Below are positions 50,417-60,221 of a stretch of 64,000 nucleotides of DNA, in pieces. Position 1 is the stretch's first letter. Every line of letters begins with the position of its first letter. This DNA is from Lysobacter sp. A03 (GTDB taxonomy: Bacteria; Pseudomonadota; Gammaproteobacteria; Xanthomonadales; Xanthomonadaceae). Both the position numbers and the translations under genes were made by a program. Where the stretch lies: assembly GCF_000855665.1 (NCBI RefSeq), contig NZ_JXSS01000062.1, positions 1 to 64,000 of the forward strand, given 5' to 3'. Under the pieces are notes generated by a model. The model made no database searches. It saw nothing but the letters and a program-made list of their open reading frames with translations, and was not told the DNA's origin.

Positions 50417-51430
50417 CTAGAGCCAGCCGGAACGCTTGAACGCGCGATACAGGGCGAAGACGCCGCCTGCGACCACCGCCGCGAGCAACGGATAGCTCCA
50501 GCGTCCCTGCAACTCGGGCATGACCGCGAAGTTCATTCCGTACCAGCCGGTCACCAGCGTGGGTACGGCAAGCAGCGCCGCCCATGCACCCATGCGCTTG
50601 ACCACCTCACCCTGGCGCACCGTGACCAGCGCGAGGTTGACGTTCACGGCGGCGGTGAGCATTTCGCGCAGCGTGTCGGTGTTCTCGTTGATGCGTACCG
50701 CGTGGTCCAGCACGTCGCGGAAATACAGGCGCATCTCCTCGTCGATCAGGTCCGCGCGAGGACGTGCGAGGTGGGACAGTACGTCCTGCAGGGGCGCCAC
50801 GGCCAACCGCAAACGGGTCAGCTCGCGCTTCAGGTCGTAGAGTTTCTGCACCGTTTGCTTATCGAACTCGTCGGCGAATATGTCCTTCTCGAGTGCGTTG
50901 AGCGCATTGCGGAACTCGTCGACGATCGGCAGCAACCGGTCCACGACCATGTCCAGCACCACGTAGAGCGCCGCGGCGGGGCCGTGCTTGAGCAGCTCGG
51001 GCTCGCGTTCCATGCGCGTACGCGCGTCGCCATAGCTGCTGGACGCGCCGTGCCGTACGGTCACCAGATAGCGCGGCCCGACGAACAGATGGGTTTCGCC
51101 GAAATTGATCTCACCGCCGATGTTCTGCGCCGTGTGCAGCGCAATGAACAGCGAATTGCCGTAGGTCTCGATCTTCGGCCGCTGGTGGGCGTTGCCGGCG
51201 TCTTCAATCGCCAGGTCGTGCAGGTCGAATTCCTCCTGCAACTTGTCCAGTACGCCCTCGTCAGGCTCGTACAGTCCGACCCAGACGAAACTGCCGTCGT
51301 CGACCGCAAGCACGTCGCTGATGGAGTCCAGGTTGATATCGGTGCGGGCGCCAGCGGCTGAGTAAGCGGCGCAACTCATCACGCTGCTTGGCAGATCGAT
51401 GTGCGGCGCGTCGGCGGGTTTGGCCAGCAT
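50417..51430 (-). CDS. corA: CorA family magnesium/cobalt transporter
   Basis: This 337-residue protein has a large cytoplasmic domain and two C-terminal membrane helices. The signature YGMNFAVMPEL (with GMN) sits between helix 1 (WAALLAVPTLVTGW) and helix 2 (PLLAAVVAGGVFALYRAF). A long coiled region DKQTVQKLYDLKRELTRLR and RINENTDTLREML precede it, as in CorA pentamers. I chose the ATG at 51430 (MLAKPADAPHID); upstream open frame is not conserved. The protein normally imports Mg2+ and is gated by it. Confidence 0.93.
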   Translation of the reverse strand: MLAKPADAPHIDLPSSVMSCAAYSAAGARTDINLDSISDVLAVDDGSFVWVGLYEPDEGVLDKLQEEFDLHDLAIEDAGNAHQRPKIETYGNSLFIALHTAQNIGGEINFGETHLFVGPRYLVTVRHGASSSYGDARTRMEREPELLKHGPAAALYVVLDMVVDRLLPIVDEFRNALNALEKDIFADEFDKQTVQKLYDLKRELTRLRLAVAPLQDVLSHLARPRADLIDEEMRLYFRDVLDHAVRINENTDTLREMLTAAVNVNLALVTVRQGEVVKRMGAWAALLAVPTLVTGWYGMNFAVMPELQGRWSYPLLAAVVAGGVFALYRAFKRSGWL

Positions 51431-51444
51431 TGGTGTCCCTCGGG

Positions 51445-52659
51445 TCAACGGGTCCGCAGGCCAAGCATCAGCCCCAGATGGATGGGCAGCAACAGCAGAA
51501 TCCAGTGCAGGTTCTGCTGGGGCAGCGCCTGCAGCCAATGCGTGAACAGGCCAAGTATCGCCAGAACCGGCATTACCTGAAGCAACCGCTGGAACCATCG
51601 GCCAGGTGTCTGACCTCGAAGCAGGCGCCAACCGCCGGGCAGCAGGCCCCATGCCAACGGGCTCATCAGCAGCAGGTTGTAGTTGGCCCATCCAAAGCGG
51701 TGCGCGGTGGCGACCCATATGAAGAGCATGAGCGCGCCGAGTGCACCCGAGATCGCCCAGAACGGCAGTGCGAGGCCGGCAACGGGACGCGACGCGACGC
51801 GTCCGGTCCAGGCGAGTGCACCGCCAATGATCCCTCCGGCCAGCAGCCACAGCCACCAGCGCCGAGGGGTCTCCGCGGGCTCGGGGTCAAGTCGGTGGGG
51901 CAGCAGCTCCAGTTCTTCCGCCACCAAGGGCGTGCCGTCGGGGCTGTGCGCGTCGCGCAGCGATGCGGCCAGACGCATCGGAACGAACGCATCGCCCCAG
52001 TTCGACAGTGGCTGGTCGGAGGCGGGGCCAAGCCCCAGATCGAAACCCAGCCACATCCAGAAATCCGGCGAGGCCAGGCGGGTCGCCTCGCTGCGGAAGG
52101 TGTCCCCCCGCGATCCGCCCATCTGCCGCGCCAGCCCGCCGTCGAGCGCCTGATCCAGTGCGTCGCGGACGCGGGTCGAGCAGTTGTCGAGGAAGTAGTC
52201 GTAGCGGTAATGCGCGTTTTCGGGCAGTGCGTTCTCGGCCAGCGCGGTTGCCAGCTCGGCAGCATCTGCCGGAGCCAGGTCAAGCCATTGCAGGCTGACG
52301 CCGCGGCCCACATCGCGGTAGTAGGACAGGTCGTCCTCCAGCGGCATCGCGACCAGCTGGTAGCGCATCTCGCCCCGGATGAACCGGGTGATGAAGTCCG
52401 GCTCGGTCGGATCGAAGTAACCGAAGTTGTACGAGATCGCCGTACCCTGCGCCGGGTCGTCGACCAGGATCGCGTTGTGGCCAAAGCGCTCGAAGAAGAT
52501 TTCCCCAGGCTGCATGGTCACCACGCCGATGCGCGGCGTGGCGGTGGCGGTGAACGCGCACAGCAGCAGCGCGACCAGCAACAGCAGGCCGGGTATCCGG
52601 CAGGAGGGGGGCGCGGCCCATGACGCCCGAGGCGAGGGCGTGGCGCCCGCCTCAGGCAT
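51445..52659 (-). CDS. DUF4105 (Lnb N-terminal domain) membrane protein
   Basis: This 404-residue protein has an N-terminal hydrophobic segment (LLLLVALLLCAFTATA, about 25-40). A periplasmic DUF4105/Lnb_N domain follows, and several C-terminal membrane helices with a basic finish. Candidate catalytic residues of this Cys-His fold are H61 in FFERFGHNAILV and C160 in YFLDNCSTRVRDAL. The family includes Lnb, reported as the lipoprotein N-acyltransferase of Bacteroides. It overlaps corC by 8 bp (ATGCCTGA), the position held by lnt in E. coli. Other starts up to 52716 exist but lie within corC. Confidence 0.83.
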   Translation of the reverse strand: MPEAGATPSPRASWAAPPSCRIPGLLLLVALLLCAFTATATPRIGVVTMQPGEIFFERFGHNAILVDDPAQGTAISYNFGYFDPTEPDFITRFIRGEMRYQLVAMPLEDDLSYYRDVGRGVSLQWLDLAPADAAELATALAENALPENAHYRYDYFLDNCSTRVRDALDQALDGGLARQMGGSRGDTFRSEATRLASPDFWMWLGFDLGLGPASDQPLSNWGDAFVPMRLAASLRDAHSPDGTPLVAEELELLPHRLDPEPAETPRRWWLWLLAGGIIGGALAWTGRVASRPVAGLALPFWAISGALGALMLFIWVATAHRFGWANYNLLLMSPLAWGLLPGGWRLLRGQTPGRWFQRLLQVMPVLAILGLFTHWLQALPQQNLHWILLLLPIHLGLMLGLRTR

Positions 52660-53539
52660 CGCCGAGCACGCTGACATGGAAGGTGTGCACGCGGCGCGCA
52701 TCGGCACTGGCGACACGGAACACGAAGCGTCCCAGCATCAATTCCTCGCCCGCTTCGGGCAGATGGCCGATGGCGGCAATTACCAGTCCGCCGATGGTGT
52801 CGTATTCGTCATCGTCGAAATCGGCGCCGAAGTGGTCGTTGAAGTCCTCGATCGGCGCCAGCGCGTCAACGATGAAGTGCCCGTCCGCCTGAGCTGATAT
52901 CAGCGCATCGGGATCCTCGGCTTCGTCATGCTCATCGTCGATCTCGCCAACGATCTGCTCCAGCACATCCTCGATGGTAAGCAGGCCCGCCACGCCGCCG
53001 TGTTCGTCGATGACGATGGCCATGTGGTTGCGGGACTGGCGGAATTCGCGCAGCAGGATATTCAGCCGCTTGGATTCGGGGATCAGTACCGCAGGCCGCA
53101 CCAGGGCGTGCAGGCTGGGCGCGCCATTGTCGGCGACCACGCCCTGCAGCAGGTCCTTGGCCAGCAGGATGCCGATGATCTGGTCCTTGTCCTCGCCGTG
53201 CACCGGGAAGCGCGAATGGCCCGACTCGACCACTTGCTCCACCAGCGCCTGAAAGGGCATGTCCGCCGGCAGCATCACCATCTGCGAGCGCGGGATCATC
53301 ACATCGCCCACGCTGAGGTCGGAGATCGCGATCGCGCCCTCCATCATCGTCAGGGTGTCGGTTTCGATCAGGCCGTCGGACTGGCAGTCGCGGAGCAGCT
53401 CGACCAGATCCTCGCGTGAGGTGGGCTCACCGGACAGTGCGGAACTGATGCGCTCGAACCAGGATCGGCGCTTGTCATTGCGATCCGGCGTCTCGTGCGC
53501 GGAGGCGGAGGTGGAAGTACTACTGTCGTCCTCGGACAT
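52652..53539 (-). CDS. corC: HlyC/CorC family CBS-domain protein (YbeX-like)
   Basis: This 295-residue cytoplasmic protein has a pair of CBS domains (DVMIPRSQMVMLPADMPF at about 78-95 and AVLIPESKRLNILLREFR further on). A C-terminal CorC_HlyC domain follows (DDDEYDTIGGLVIAAIGHLP). It lacks the DUF21 membrane part, so it is of the YbeX/CorC type. E. coli CorC is linked to Mg2+/Co2+ efflux and YbeX to ribosome homeostasis. A start at MSEDDSSTS (53539) is preferred; one at 53548 adds three residues. It lies 85 bp after ybeY in the same direction. Confidence 0.92.
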   Translation of the reverse strand: MSEDDSSTSTSASAHETPDRNDKRRSWFERISSALSGEPTSREDLVELLRDCQSDGLIETDTLTMMEGAIAISDLSVGDVMIPRSQMVMLPADMPFQALVEQVVESGHSRFPVHGEDKDQIIGILLAKDLLQGVVADNGAPSLHALVRPAVLIPESKRLNILLREFRQSRNHMAIVIDEHGGVAGLLTIEDVLEQIVGEIDDEHDEAEDPDALISAQADGHFIVDALAPIEDFNDHFGADFDDDEYDTIGGLVIAAIGHLPEAGEELMLGRFVFRVASADARRVHTFHVSVLGDA

Positions 53540-53624
53540 TGCTCGCATTCGGGATACGCCCGGGGGATGGACGTCAGCGCGAGTCTAACGCATGCCATGG
53601 TCGCCGCTGCGTCATTGGACGGGG

Positions 53625-54104
53625 CTAATCGCCGGTGAGATACGGGTCGGAGATATCCAGTGTGGCGAGGATCTCGCGCTCCAGTTGCTCCATGCATTCG
53701 GCCTCGCGCTCGTCCTCGTGGTCCCAGCCCAGCAGGTGGAGGATGCCGTGCACAGTCAGGTGGGCGAAGTGCGCGTTGATCGGCTTGTTCTGCTCGGCGG
53801 CCTCGCGCGCGACCACCGGGGCACAGATCACCAGGTCCCCCAGCAGCGGCAACGTCACCCCCTCCGGCAGGTCCGCCGGGAAGCTGAGCACGTTGGTCGG
53901 ATATTCCTTGCCGCGGTAATGGCGGTTGAGCGCCAGGCCTTCGCGGTCGTCCACCAGGCGGATCGCCAGGTCGGCTTCACGGATTCGACCGTCCAGCGCA
54001 GCCGCCGCCCAGCGCCGGAAGCTGCGCGCGGCCGGAAGCCCGCGCCGCGGCAGTCCGTAGCTGATGGAGACCTCGAGAATGGTGGGACCCAGTGTCATCG
54101 CCAT
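53625..54104 (-). CDS. ybeY: rRNA maturation endoribonuclease YbeY
   Basis: YbeY is a metal-dependent single-strand endoribonuclease needed for 16S rRNA 3' end processing and ribosome quality control. The 159-residue protein has the zinc-binding signature [15 protein letters not shown] at about 113-127 with three His ligands. The preceding [16 protein letters not shown] and [10 protein letters not shown] blocks are typical. It starts 14 bp after phoH, giving the usual phoH-ybeY-corC order. Confidence 0.95.
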   Translation of the reverse strand: MAMTLGPTILEVSISYGLPRRGLPAARSFRRWAAAALDGRIREADLAIRLVDDREGLALNRHYRGKEYPTNVLSFPADLPEGVTLPLLGDLVICAPVVAREAAEQNKPINAHFAHLTVHGILHLLGWDHEDEREAECMEQLEREILATLDISDPYLTGD

Positions 54105-54118
54105 GGATTCTGATTGGT

Positions 54119-55105
<987 letters not shown>

Positions 55106-55193
55106 GGGATCAAGGTCCTGCGGGGGCTGGTCAGCTTGCACCGGCGGTCGTCTTTTCGCAAAGTGGCAGGATTCATCCAGCAAGGGGCACGAC

Positions 55194-56903
55194 ATGCGGG
55201 CACTGCACGCGATCCGGGGGAAACTGTTGGTCGCCGCCATCGCGGCTTGCGTGATGCCCTGCGCCCCAGCCGGTGCCGCGCAGGCGCGCGGCGATTCGGC
55301 GGATATCACGGTGCTGGTCGCCGGTCGCATCCACACCATGGATGCAGCGCGTCCGCGCGCGCAGGCCATGGCATTCGACGGTGAAGGCCGGATCCTCGCC
55401 CTGGGCACGCGGGAGGCCGTGCAAGCGGATTTTCCCAACGGCACGTTGCTGGATGTCGGACCGACCACGGTGGTGCCGGGACTGATCGATGCCCACGGAC
55501 ACGTGGCCGGGCTGGGTCTTAACGCGATGCGTGCCGATCTCGCTGGAACCACCAGCAAGGATGAGGCTGTACGGCGATTGCGCGATTTCGCCGCCGATCT
55601 ACCGCCGGGCACCTGGTTGCTCGGACGTGGCTGGGACCAGAACCGGTGGACGGAAAAGCAGTATCCGTCGGCCAAGGATCTCGACGAGGTGTTCCCCGAT
55701 CGGCCGGTGTGGCTGCGCCGGGTGGACGGCCATGCCGCCTGGGCCAACAGCGCGGCACTGGCCCTGGTCGAGCGAGACCTGACCGGCGACTGGCAGCCCG
55801 ACGGCGGCAGGATCGAGCGCGACGCGCGAGGCCAGCCCACCGGCATCTTCATCGACGAGGCGATGGCGCTGGTGGATGTCCAGGTCCCCGAGCTTGAGGA
55901 TGAAGTGGCATCGCAGGCGTTGGCGCTGGGCATGCAATCGGCCATCGCGCACGGTTTGACCGGTGTCCATGATGCCGGCGTGTCGCTGTCGACTCTGAAG
56001 CATTATCAGCAACTGGCCGACAGCGGCGAGATGCCCATGCGGGTGTATGCGATGGCCGACGGGGACAGCGAGGCCCTGGAAATGCTCTGCCGTGACGGCC
56101 TCTACCAACACCCCGGCGGGCGGCTGCAGATGCGCGCTGTCAAGGTGTTCGCCGACGGAGCCCTGGGCAGTCGCGGGGCGGCATTGCTGGCTGACTACAG
56201 CGACGATCCGGGCAATCGCGGGCTGATGCTGGCATCGGAGCAGCAACTGGCCAAGGTCACAGCCAAGGCCCAGCGCTGCAAGGTGCAGGTCGGTACCCAT
56301 GCGATCGGCGACCGCGGCAACCGCGCCGTGCTGGATGCCTACGCCGAAGCCCTCGGCAACAAGCTCGGTTCTGATCACCGCTGGCGCATTGAGCATGCGC
56401 AGGTCCTGGCCGCGACGGATCTCCCGCGCTTGGGAAAAATGGGCGTAATCGCATCGATGCAGCCCACCCACGCCACCAGTGACATGGCCTGGGCCGGTGA
56501 TCGGCTGGGTCCGGAGCGGATCGAACACGCCTACGCCTGGCGGGAGCTGCGCGACAGTGGCGCGCGCCTCGCGCTGGGGTCGGATTTCCCGGTGGAGTCG
56601 GTCGATCCACGCCTTGGTCTGTACAGCGCCACGACCCGCGCCGACGCGGAGGACATGCCGGCAGGCGGCTGGCAGCCGGAGGAGAAGCTGACCGCATTCG
56701 AGGCGTTGCGGGGATTCACTCTCGATGCGGCGTATGCCAGCTTCGACGAGGACGAGGTCGGCAGTCTGGAAGTCGGCAAGCGTGCCGACTTCGTGGTGCT
56801 GGCGCAGGATCCATTGCAGATCGACCCGCGGCAGTTGCGCGAACTGACTGTGCTGGGGACTTACGTCGACGGCGAGGCGGTCTATATAGGCACGGTCGAG
56901 TAG
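55194..56903 (+). CDS. Exported amidohydrolase family 3 protein (YtcJ-like)
   Basis: This 569-residue metal-dependent hydrolase has a signal-like N terminus (GKLLVAAIAACVMPCAPAGAA). The metal-binding HGH is in VPGLIDAHGHVAGLGL at about 98-113; later HDAGV-type, GTHAIGDRGN, RIEHAQVLA and LGSDFPVESVDP supply the remaining His/Asp ligands. The end VGKRADFVVLAQDP is typical of the fold. It belongs to amidohydrolase_3 (YtcJ group); substrate is unknown. The gene is inverted between phoH and miaB, a break of the common miaB-phoH-ybeY order. Longer frames upstream are antisense to phoH. Confidence 0.9.
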   Translation: MRALHAIRGKLLVAAIAACVMPCAPAGAAQARGDSADITVLVAGRIHTMDAARPRAQAMAFDGEGRILALGTREAVQADFPNGTLLDVGPTTVVPGLIDAHGHVAGLGLNAMRADLAGTTSKDEAVRRLRDFAADLPPGTWLLGRGWDQNRWTEKQYPSAKDLDEVFPDRPVWLRRVDGHAAWANSAALALVERDLTGDWQPDGGRIERDARGQPTGIFIDEAMALVDVQVPELEDEVASQALALGMQSAIAHGLTGVHDAGVSLSTLKHYQQLADSGEMPMRVYAMADGDSEALEMLCRDGLYQHPGGRLQMRAVKVFADGALGSRGAALLADYSDDPGNRGLMLASEQQLAKVTAKAQRCKVQVGTHAIGDRGNRAVLDAYAEALGNKLGSDHRWRIEHAQVLAATDLPRLGKMGVIASMQPTHATSDMAWAGDRLGPERIEHAYAWRELRDSGARLALGSDFPVESVDPRLGLYSATTRADAEDMPAGGWQPEEKLTAFEALRGFTLDAAYASFDEDEVGSLEVGKRADFVVLAQDPLQIDPRQLRELTVLGTYVDGEAVYIGTVE

Positions 56904-56925
56904 ACCGCAACGGCCGTCCAGCGCA

Positions 56926-58323
56926 TCAGGTGAGCGCCACGCGTCCGCGCAGCGAATTGGCCATCACTTCGGTCACCACGATGTCGACGAACTGCCCGAT
57001 CATCGCCGCGTCGCCGGCAAAGTTGACCGAGCGCATGTTCTCCGTCTTGCCGGTCAGCTCGTTCGCGTCGCGGCGCGATCGGCCTTCAACCAGTACCCGC
57101 TGGGTGCTGCCGAGCATCGATTCGCTGATCCGTCGCGCGTTGTCGTTGATCGCCGCCTGCAGGCGGGCCAGCCGCGCGTGCTTCTCGGCGTGGGTGGTGG
57201 TGTCTTCCAGGTCGGCCGCCGGCGTACCCGGACGACGCGAGTACACGAAAGAGTAGGACTGGTCGAAACCGACGTCCTCAATGAGTTTCATGGTTTTCTC
57301 GAAGTCGGCCTCGGTCTCGCCGGGGAAGCCGACAATGAAGTCCGAGGAGATCGAGATGTCCGGCCGGACCGCTCGCAGCTTGCGGATCTTCTGCTTGAAC
57401 TCGAGCGTCGTATAGCCCCGTTTCATTGCCGCCAGGACGCGGTCGCTGCCCGCCTGGACGGGCAGGTGCAGGTAGTTGGCCAGCTCCGGGACGTCGCGGT
57501 ACGCCTCCACCAGCGAGTCGGAAAACTCCAGCGGGTGCGAGGTCGTGAAGCGGATCCGCTCGACCCCGTCAATCTGGGCGATCGTCCGCACCAGCAGGCC
57601 CAGGTCGGCGATCTCCGCCTGACCGTCCTCGCCGCTGATCAGGCCCGCGTACGCATTCACGTTCTGCCCGAGCAGGTGGATCTCGCGCACGCCCTGCGCA
57701 GCGAGCTGGGCGACTTCGACCAGCACGTCCTCGAACGGCCGGCTGACCTCTTCGCCGCGGGTGTAGGGCACCACGCAGAAGCTGCAGTACTTGCTGCAGC
57801 CTTCCATGATGGATACATAAGCGGAGGGACCTTCTGCGCGAGGCTCGGGCAAACGGTCGAACTTCTCGATCTCCGGAAAGCTGATGTCGACCTGGGGAAG
57901 GCCGGACTCGCGCCGGTCACGGATCAGCTCGGGCAGGCGGTGCAAGGTCTGCGGCCCGAACACCAGGTCCACATAGGGCGCCCGCTTGATGATGGCGTCA
58001 CCTTCCTGGCTGGCCACGCAGCCGCCCACGCCGATCAGGACCGGTTTGCCGTCCTTCTTCAGCGACTTCCAGCGCCCCAGCCGACTGAACACCTTGTCCT
58101 GCGCCTTCTCCCGGATCGAGCAGGTATTGATCAGGATCACGTCAGCGTCGGCCGCGTTGCTGGTCAGTTCAAGCCCGTCGGAGGCGGCGAGGACGTCGGC
58201 CATCTTGGCCGAGTCGTACTCGTTCATCTGGCAACCGTGCGTCTCGATGAACAACTTGCCGCGCGGCGCAGTTGCCCCAACGGGTTCTTCGGCGATCGGG
58301 CTTGAGGTGGTGGAATCGGTCAT
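56926..58323 (-). CDS. miaB: tRNA-2-methylthio-N6-dimethylallyladenosine synthase MiaB
   Basis: MiaB methylthiolates i6A37 of tRNAs reading UNN codons. The 465-residue radical-SAM enzyme has an N-terminal UPF0004 domain whose cysteines ([30 protein letters not shown]) bind the auxiliary cluster. The radical-SAM motif is CSKYCSFC (CxxxCxxC) at about 175-182, and a C-terminal TRAM domain is present. N-terminal residues 1-20 are a short extension. It is convergent with the amidohydrolase and divergent from the lytic transglycosylase. Confidence 0.97.
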   Translation of the reverse strand: MTDSTTSSPIAEEPVGATAPRGKLFIETHGCQMNEYDSAKMADVLAASDGLELTSNAADADVILINTCSIREKAQDKVFSRLGRWKSLKKDGKPVLIGVGGCVASQEGDAIIKRAPYVDLVFGPQTLHRLPELIRDRRESGLPQVDISFPEIEKFDRLPEPRAEGPSAYVSIMEGCSKYCSFCVVPYTRGEEVSRPFEDVLVEVAQLAAQGVREIHLLGQNVNAYAGLISGEDGQAEIADLGLLVRTIAQIDGVERIRFTTSHPLEFSDSLVEAYRDVPELANYLHLPVQAGSDRVLAAMKRGYTTLEFKQKIRKLRAVRPDISISSDFIVGFPGETEADFEKTMKLIEDVGFDQSYSFVYSRRPGTPAADLEDTTTHAEKHARLARLQAAINDNARRISESMLGSTQRVLVEGRSRRDANELTGKTENMRSVNFAGDAAMIGQFVDIVVTEVMANSLRGRVALT

Positions 58324-58480
58324 GGCGGTCCGGGACCGGCGCGGAAACTGGCTTCAGAACCTCGAAGCAGGGCGCCCGCGTCGGGCCTCTAAAAAGAAGG
58401 AATGCGTCAGTCTAACGGCCGAAGAGCGCGAAGGGGGTCCCGTTTTCGCTAGCGCACACTTGGCAAAGTCGGTGTGAAAG

Positions 58481-59386
58481 GTGAAACTGCCGTTCATGAG
58501 GGGGTCAAGTCTAGTCATCGGTCTGGCGTTTGCGCTGGCCGCAGTCCCTGCCGTTGCCGGCAGCGTCTACCGCTGTGAGACGCCTGACGGAACGCGCAGC
58601 TACGTCAGCAAGCGCATTCCCGGTGCGCAGTGCCGCGCGGTCAGCACTGACCCGGCCCCGTCCCGCACATCGGCACCGGCCATCGCCAGCCAGGTTCGAG
58701 CTCCGGCCGCGATCAGCGCGACAGCGACCTCCGCACCGGATCCTTCTGCTCCGGCGACATTCCTGACCAATGCGGCGCCTGTGAGTCCGGTGAAAGCCGG
58801 CGCTGGCAGCTCGCGCACGGTGCAGGGGCAGGTCTACTCCTACATCAAGGATGGCGTGCGTCATTACACCAGCACGCGGCCCAAGGGTGTGGCGAGTGCA
58901 GGCCAGGTGCGGACGATTGCCTACAGCTACGTCGAAACCTGCTTTGCCTGTGGCGCAGCGAAGGGTGTCAACTTCGGCAACGGGCGCTTGAACCGGGAGG
59001 CTTACCGGGACGAGATCGCCGCGGCCGCCAGCTCGCACGGCATCGACGAGGCAATCGTGCGCGCGATCATCCATGCCGAGTCGGCGTTCAATCCCAATGC
59101 GCTGTCCCGCGTCGGCGCGCAGGGCCTGATGCAGCTGATGCCGGCCACAGCACGCCGCTTCAAGGTCAGCAATGCGTTTGACGCAGGCCAGAACATCCAG
59201 GGCGGGGTGGAATATCTCGCCTGGCTGCTGAAGCGCTTCGACGGCAACCTCACCCTGGCCGCCGCCGGATACAACGCGGGCGAGGGCGCGGTCGACAAGT
59301 ACAAGGGCGTTCCGCCGTACAGTGAAACCCAGCGCTACGTGCAACGTGTGGGTGTATTGGCCGAGCGCTACCGCGCAACCAATTGA
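58481..59386 (+). CDS. Lytic transglycosylase (DUF4124 + SLT domains)
   Basis: This 301-residue exported protein has a signal peptide (SSLVIGLAFALAAVPAVAG). A DUF4124-like segment around SVYRCETPDGTRSYVSKRIP follows, then an Ala/Pro/Ser-rich linker. The C-terminal SLT domain has the catalytic Glu in IIHAESAFNPNALSRVGAQG, then GLMQLMPATARRF, AAAGYNAGEGAVDKYKG and YVQRV. It cleaves peptidoglycan glycan strands to 1,6-anhydro products that murU/amgK-type recycling could use. A GTG start at 58481 or an ATG 15 bp later is possible. Confidence 0.91.
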   Translation: MKLPFMRGSSLVIGLAFALAAVPAVAGSVYRCETPDGTRSYVSKRIPGAQCRAVSTDPAPSRTSAPAIASQVRAPAAISATATSAPDPSAPATFLTNAAPVSPVKAGAGSSRTVQGQVYSYIKDGVRHYTSTRPKGVASAGQVRTIAYSYVETCFACGAAKGVNFGNGRLNREAYRDEIAAAASSHGIDEAIVRAIIHAESAFNPNALSRVGAQGLMQLMPATARRFKVSNAFDAGQNIQGGVEYLAWLLKRFDGNLTLAAAGYNAGEGAVDKYKGVPPYSETQRYVQRVGVLAERYRATN

Positions 59387-59426
59387 AGGTTCGGACGCAC
59401 CGGGGGCAGGCGATGACCGCTTTCGA

Positions 59427-59456
59427 TTGTCGGGCTGTTCATCCATCCGTTACACT
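59427..59456 (+). promoter_or_regulatory. Putative sigma-70 promoter for petABC
   Basis: TTGTCG (59427-59432), an 18-bp spacer, then TACACT (59451-59456). The -10 element is 85 bp upstream of petA, after the transglycosylase stop. Confidence 0.45.
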
Positions 59457-59540
59457 TCCACGTCTTTATGAGCCGCCAGACGTCACCATTGGTGCCGGGT
59501 GCGCGGTGGAACTTCGATTACCAGCTTTGCGGAGTGCCGG

Positions 59541-60218
59541 ATGACCAACCCAGGGGTCAATGATCCTCAACATGCGCCTGTCGGTGATCCCGTCGGCAAA
59601 CCCGTCTACGAGCCCGTCAACAAGGGCCGCCGCCGGTTCCTGACCGCCACCACCGCCGTTATCGGCGCTGTAGGCGCAGGCGTCGCCGCCGTGCCTTTCA
59701 TCAAGTCGTGGAACCCCAGTGAGCGGGCGAAACAGGCGGGTGCACCGGTGACCGTTGACATCACCCCGCTCGAGGCCGGTCAGCGCCTTGTGCGCGAGTG
59801 GCGTGGCCAGCCGATCTGGATCGTGCGTCGCAGCGAGGCGATCCTGGAGGCGCTGCCTACCCTGGACGACCATCTGCGTGATCCGATGTCGGAAAACCCC
59901 GACCAGCAGCCGGAATACGTGTTGGAAGAGTTCCGCGAGCTGCGCTCAATCAAGCGTGAAGTATCCGTGCTGGTAGGCCTTTGCACGCACCTGGGCTGCT
60001 CCCCGGAGATGAAGGCGGAAATCCGCCCCGAACCCTTCGACACGGCCTGGAAGGGCGGCTATTTCTGCCCGTGCCACAAGTCCAAGTTCGACATGGCGGG
60101 GCGCGTGTACGACGGCGTTCCGGCACCGACCAACCTGTTGGTACCGCCGCATTTCTATGCCGACGACAACACCATCGTGATCGGTCTCGATCCCTCTTCC
60201 AACCAGGGAGCAGCCTGA
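59541..60218 (+). CDS. petA: Ubiquinol-cytochrome c reductase Rieske iron-sulfur subunit PetA
   Basis: This is the Rieske subunit of the bc1 complex; it carries electrons from ubiquinol to cytochrome c1. The 225-residue protein has a twin-arginine-like export region RRRFLTATTAVIGAVGAGVA at about 30-49, which also forms the membrane anchor. The Rieske motifs are CTHLGC at about 147-152 and CPCHKSKFD at about 171-179. I chose the ATG at 59541 (MTNPGVND) behind GGAGTG; the open frame to 59499 is less plausible. It begins a three-gene operon with short spacers. Confidence 0.97.
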   Translation: MTNPGVNDPQHAPVGDPVGKPVYEPVNKGRRRFLTATTAVIGAVGAGVAAVPFIKSWNPSERAKQAGAPVTVDITPLEAGQRLVREWRGQPIWIVRRSEAILEALPTLDDHLRDPMSENPDQQPEYVLEEFRELRSIKREVSVLVGLCTHLGCSPEMKAEIRPEPFDTAWKGGYFCPCHKSKFDMAGRVYDGVPAPTNLLVPPHFYADDNTIVIGLDPSSNQGAA

Positions 60219-60221
60219 GCC

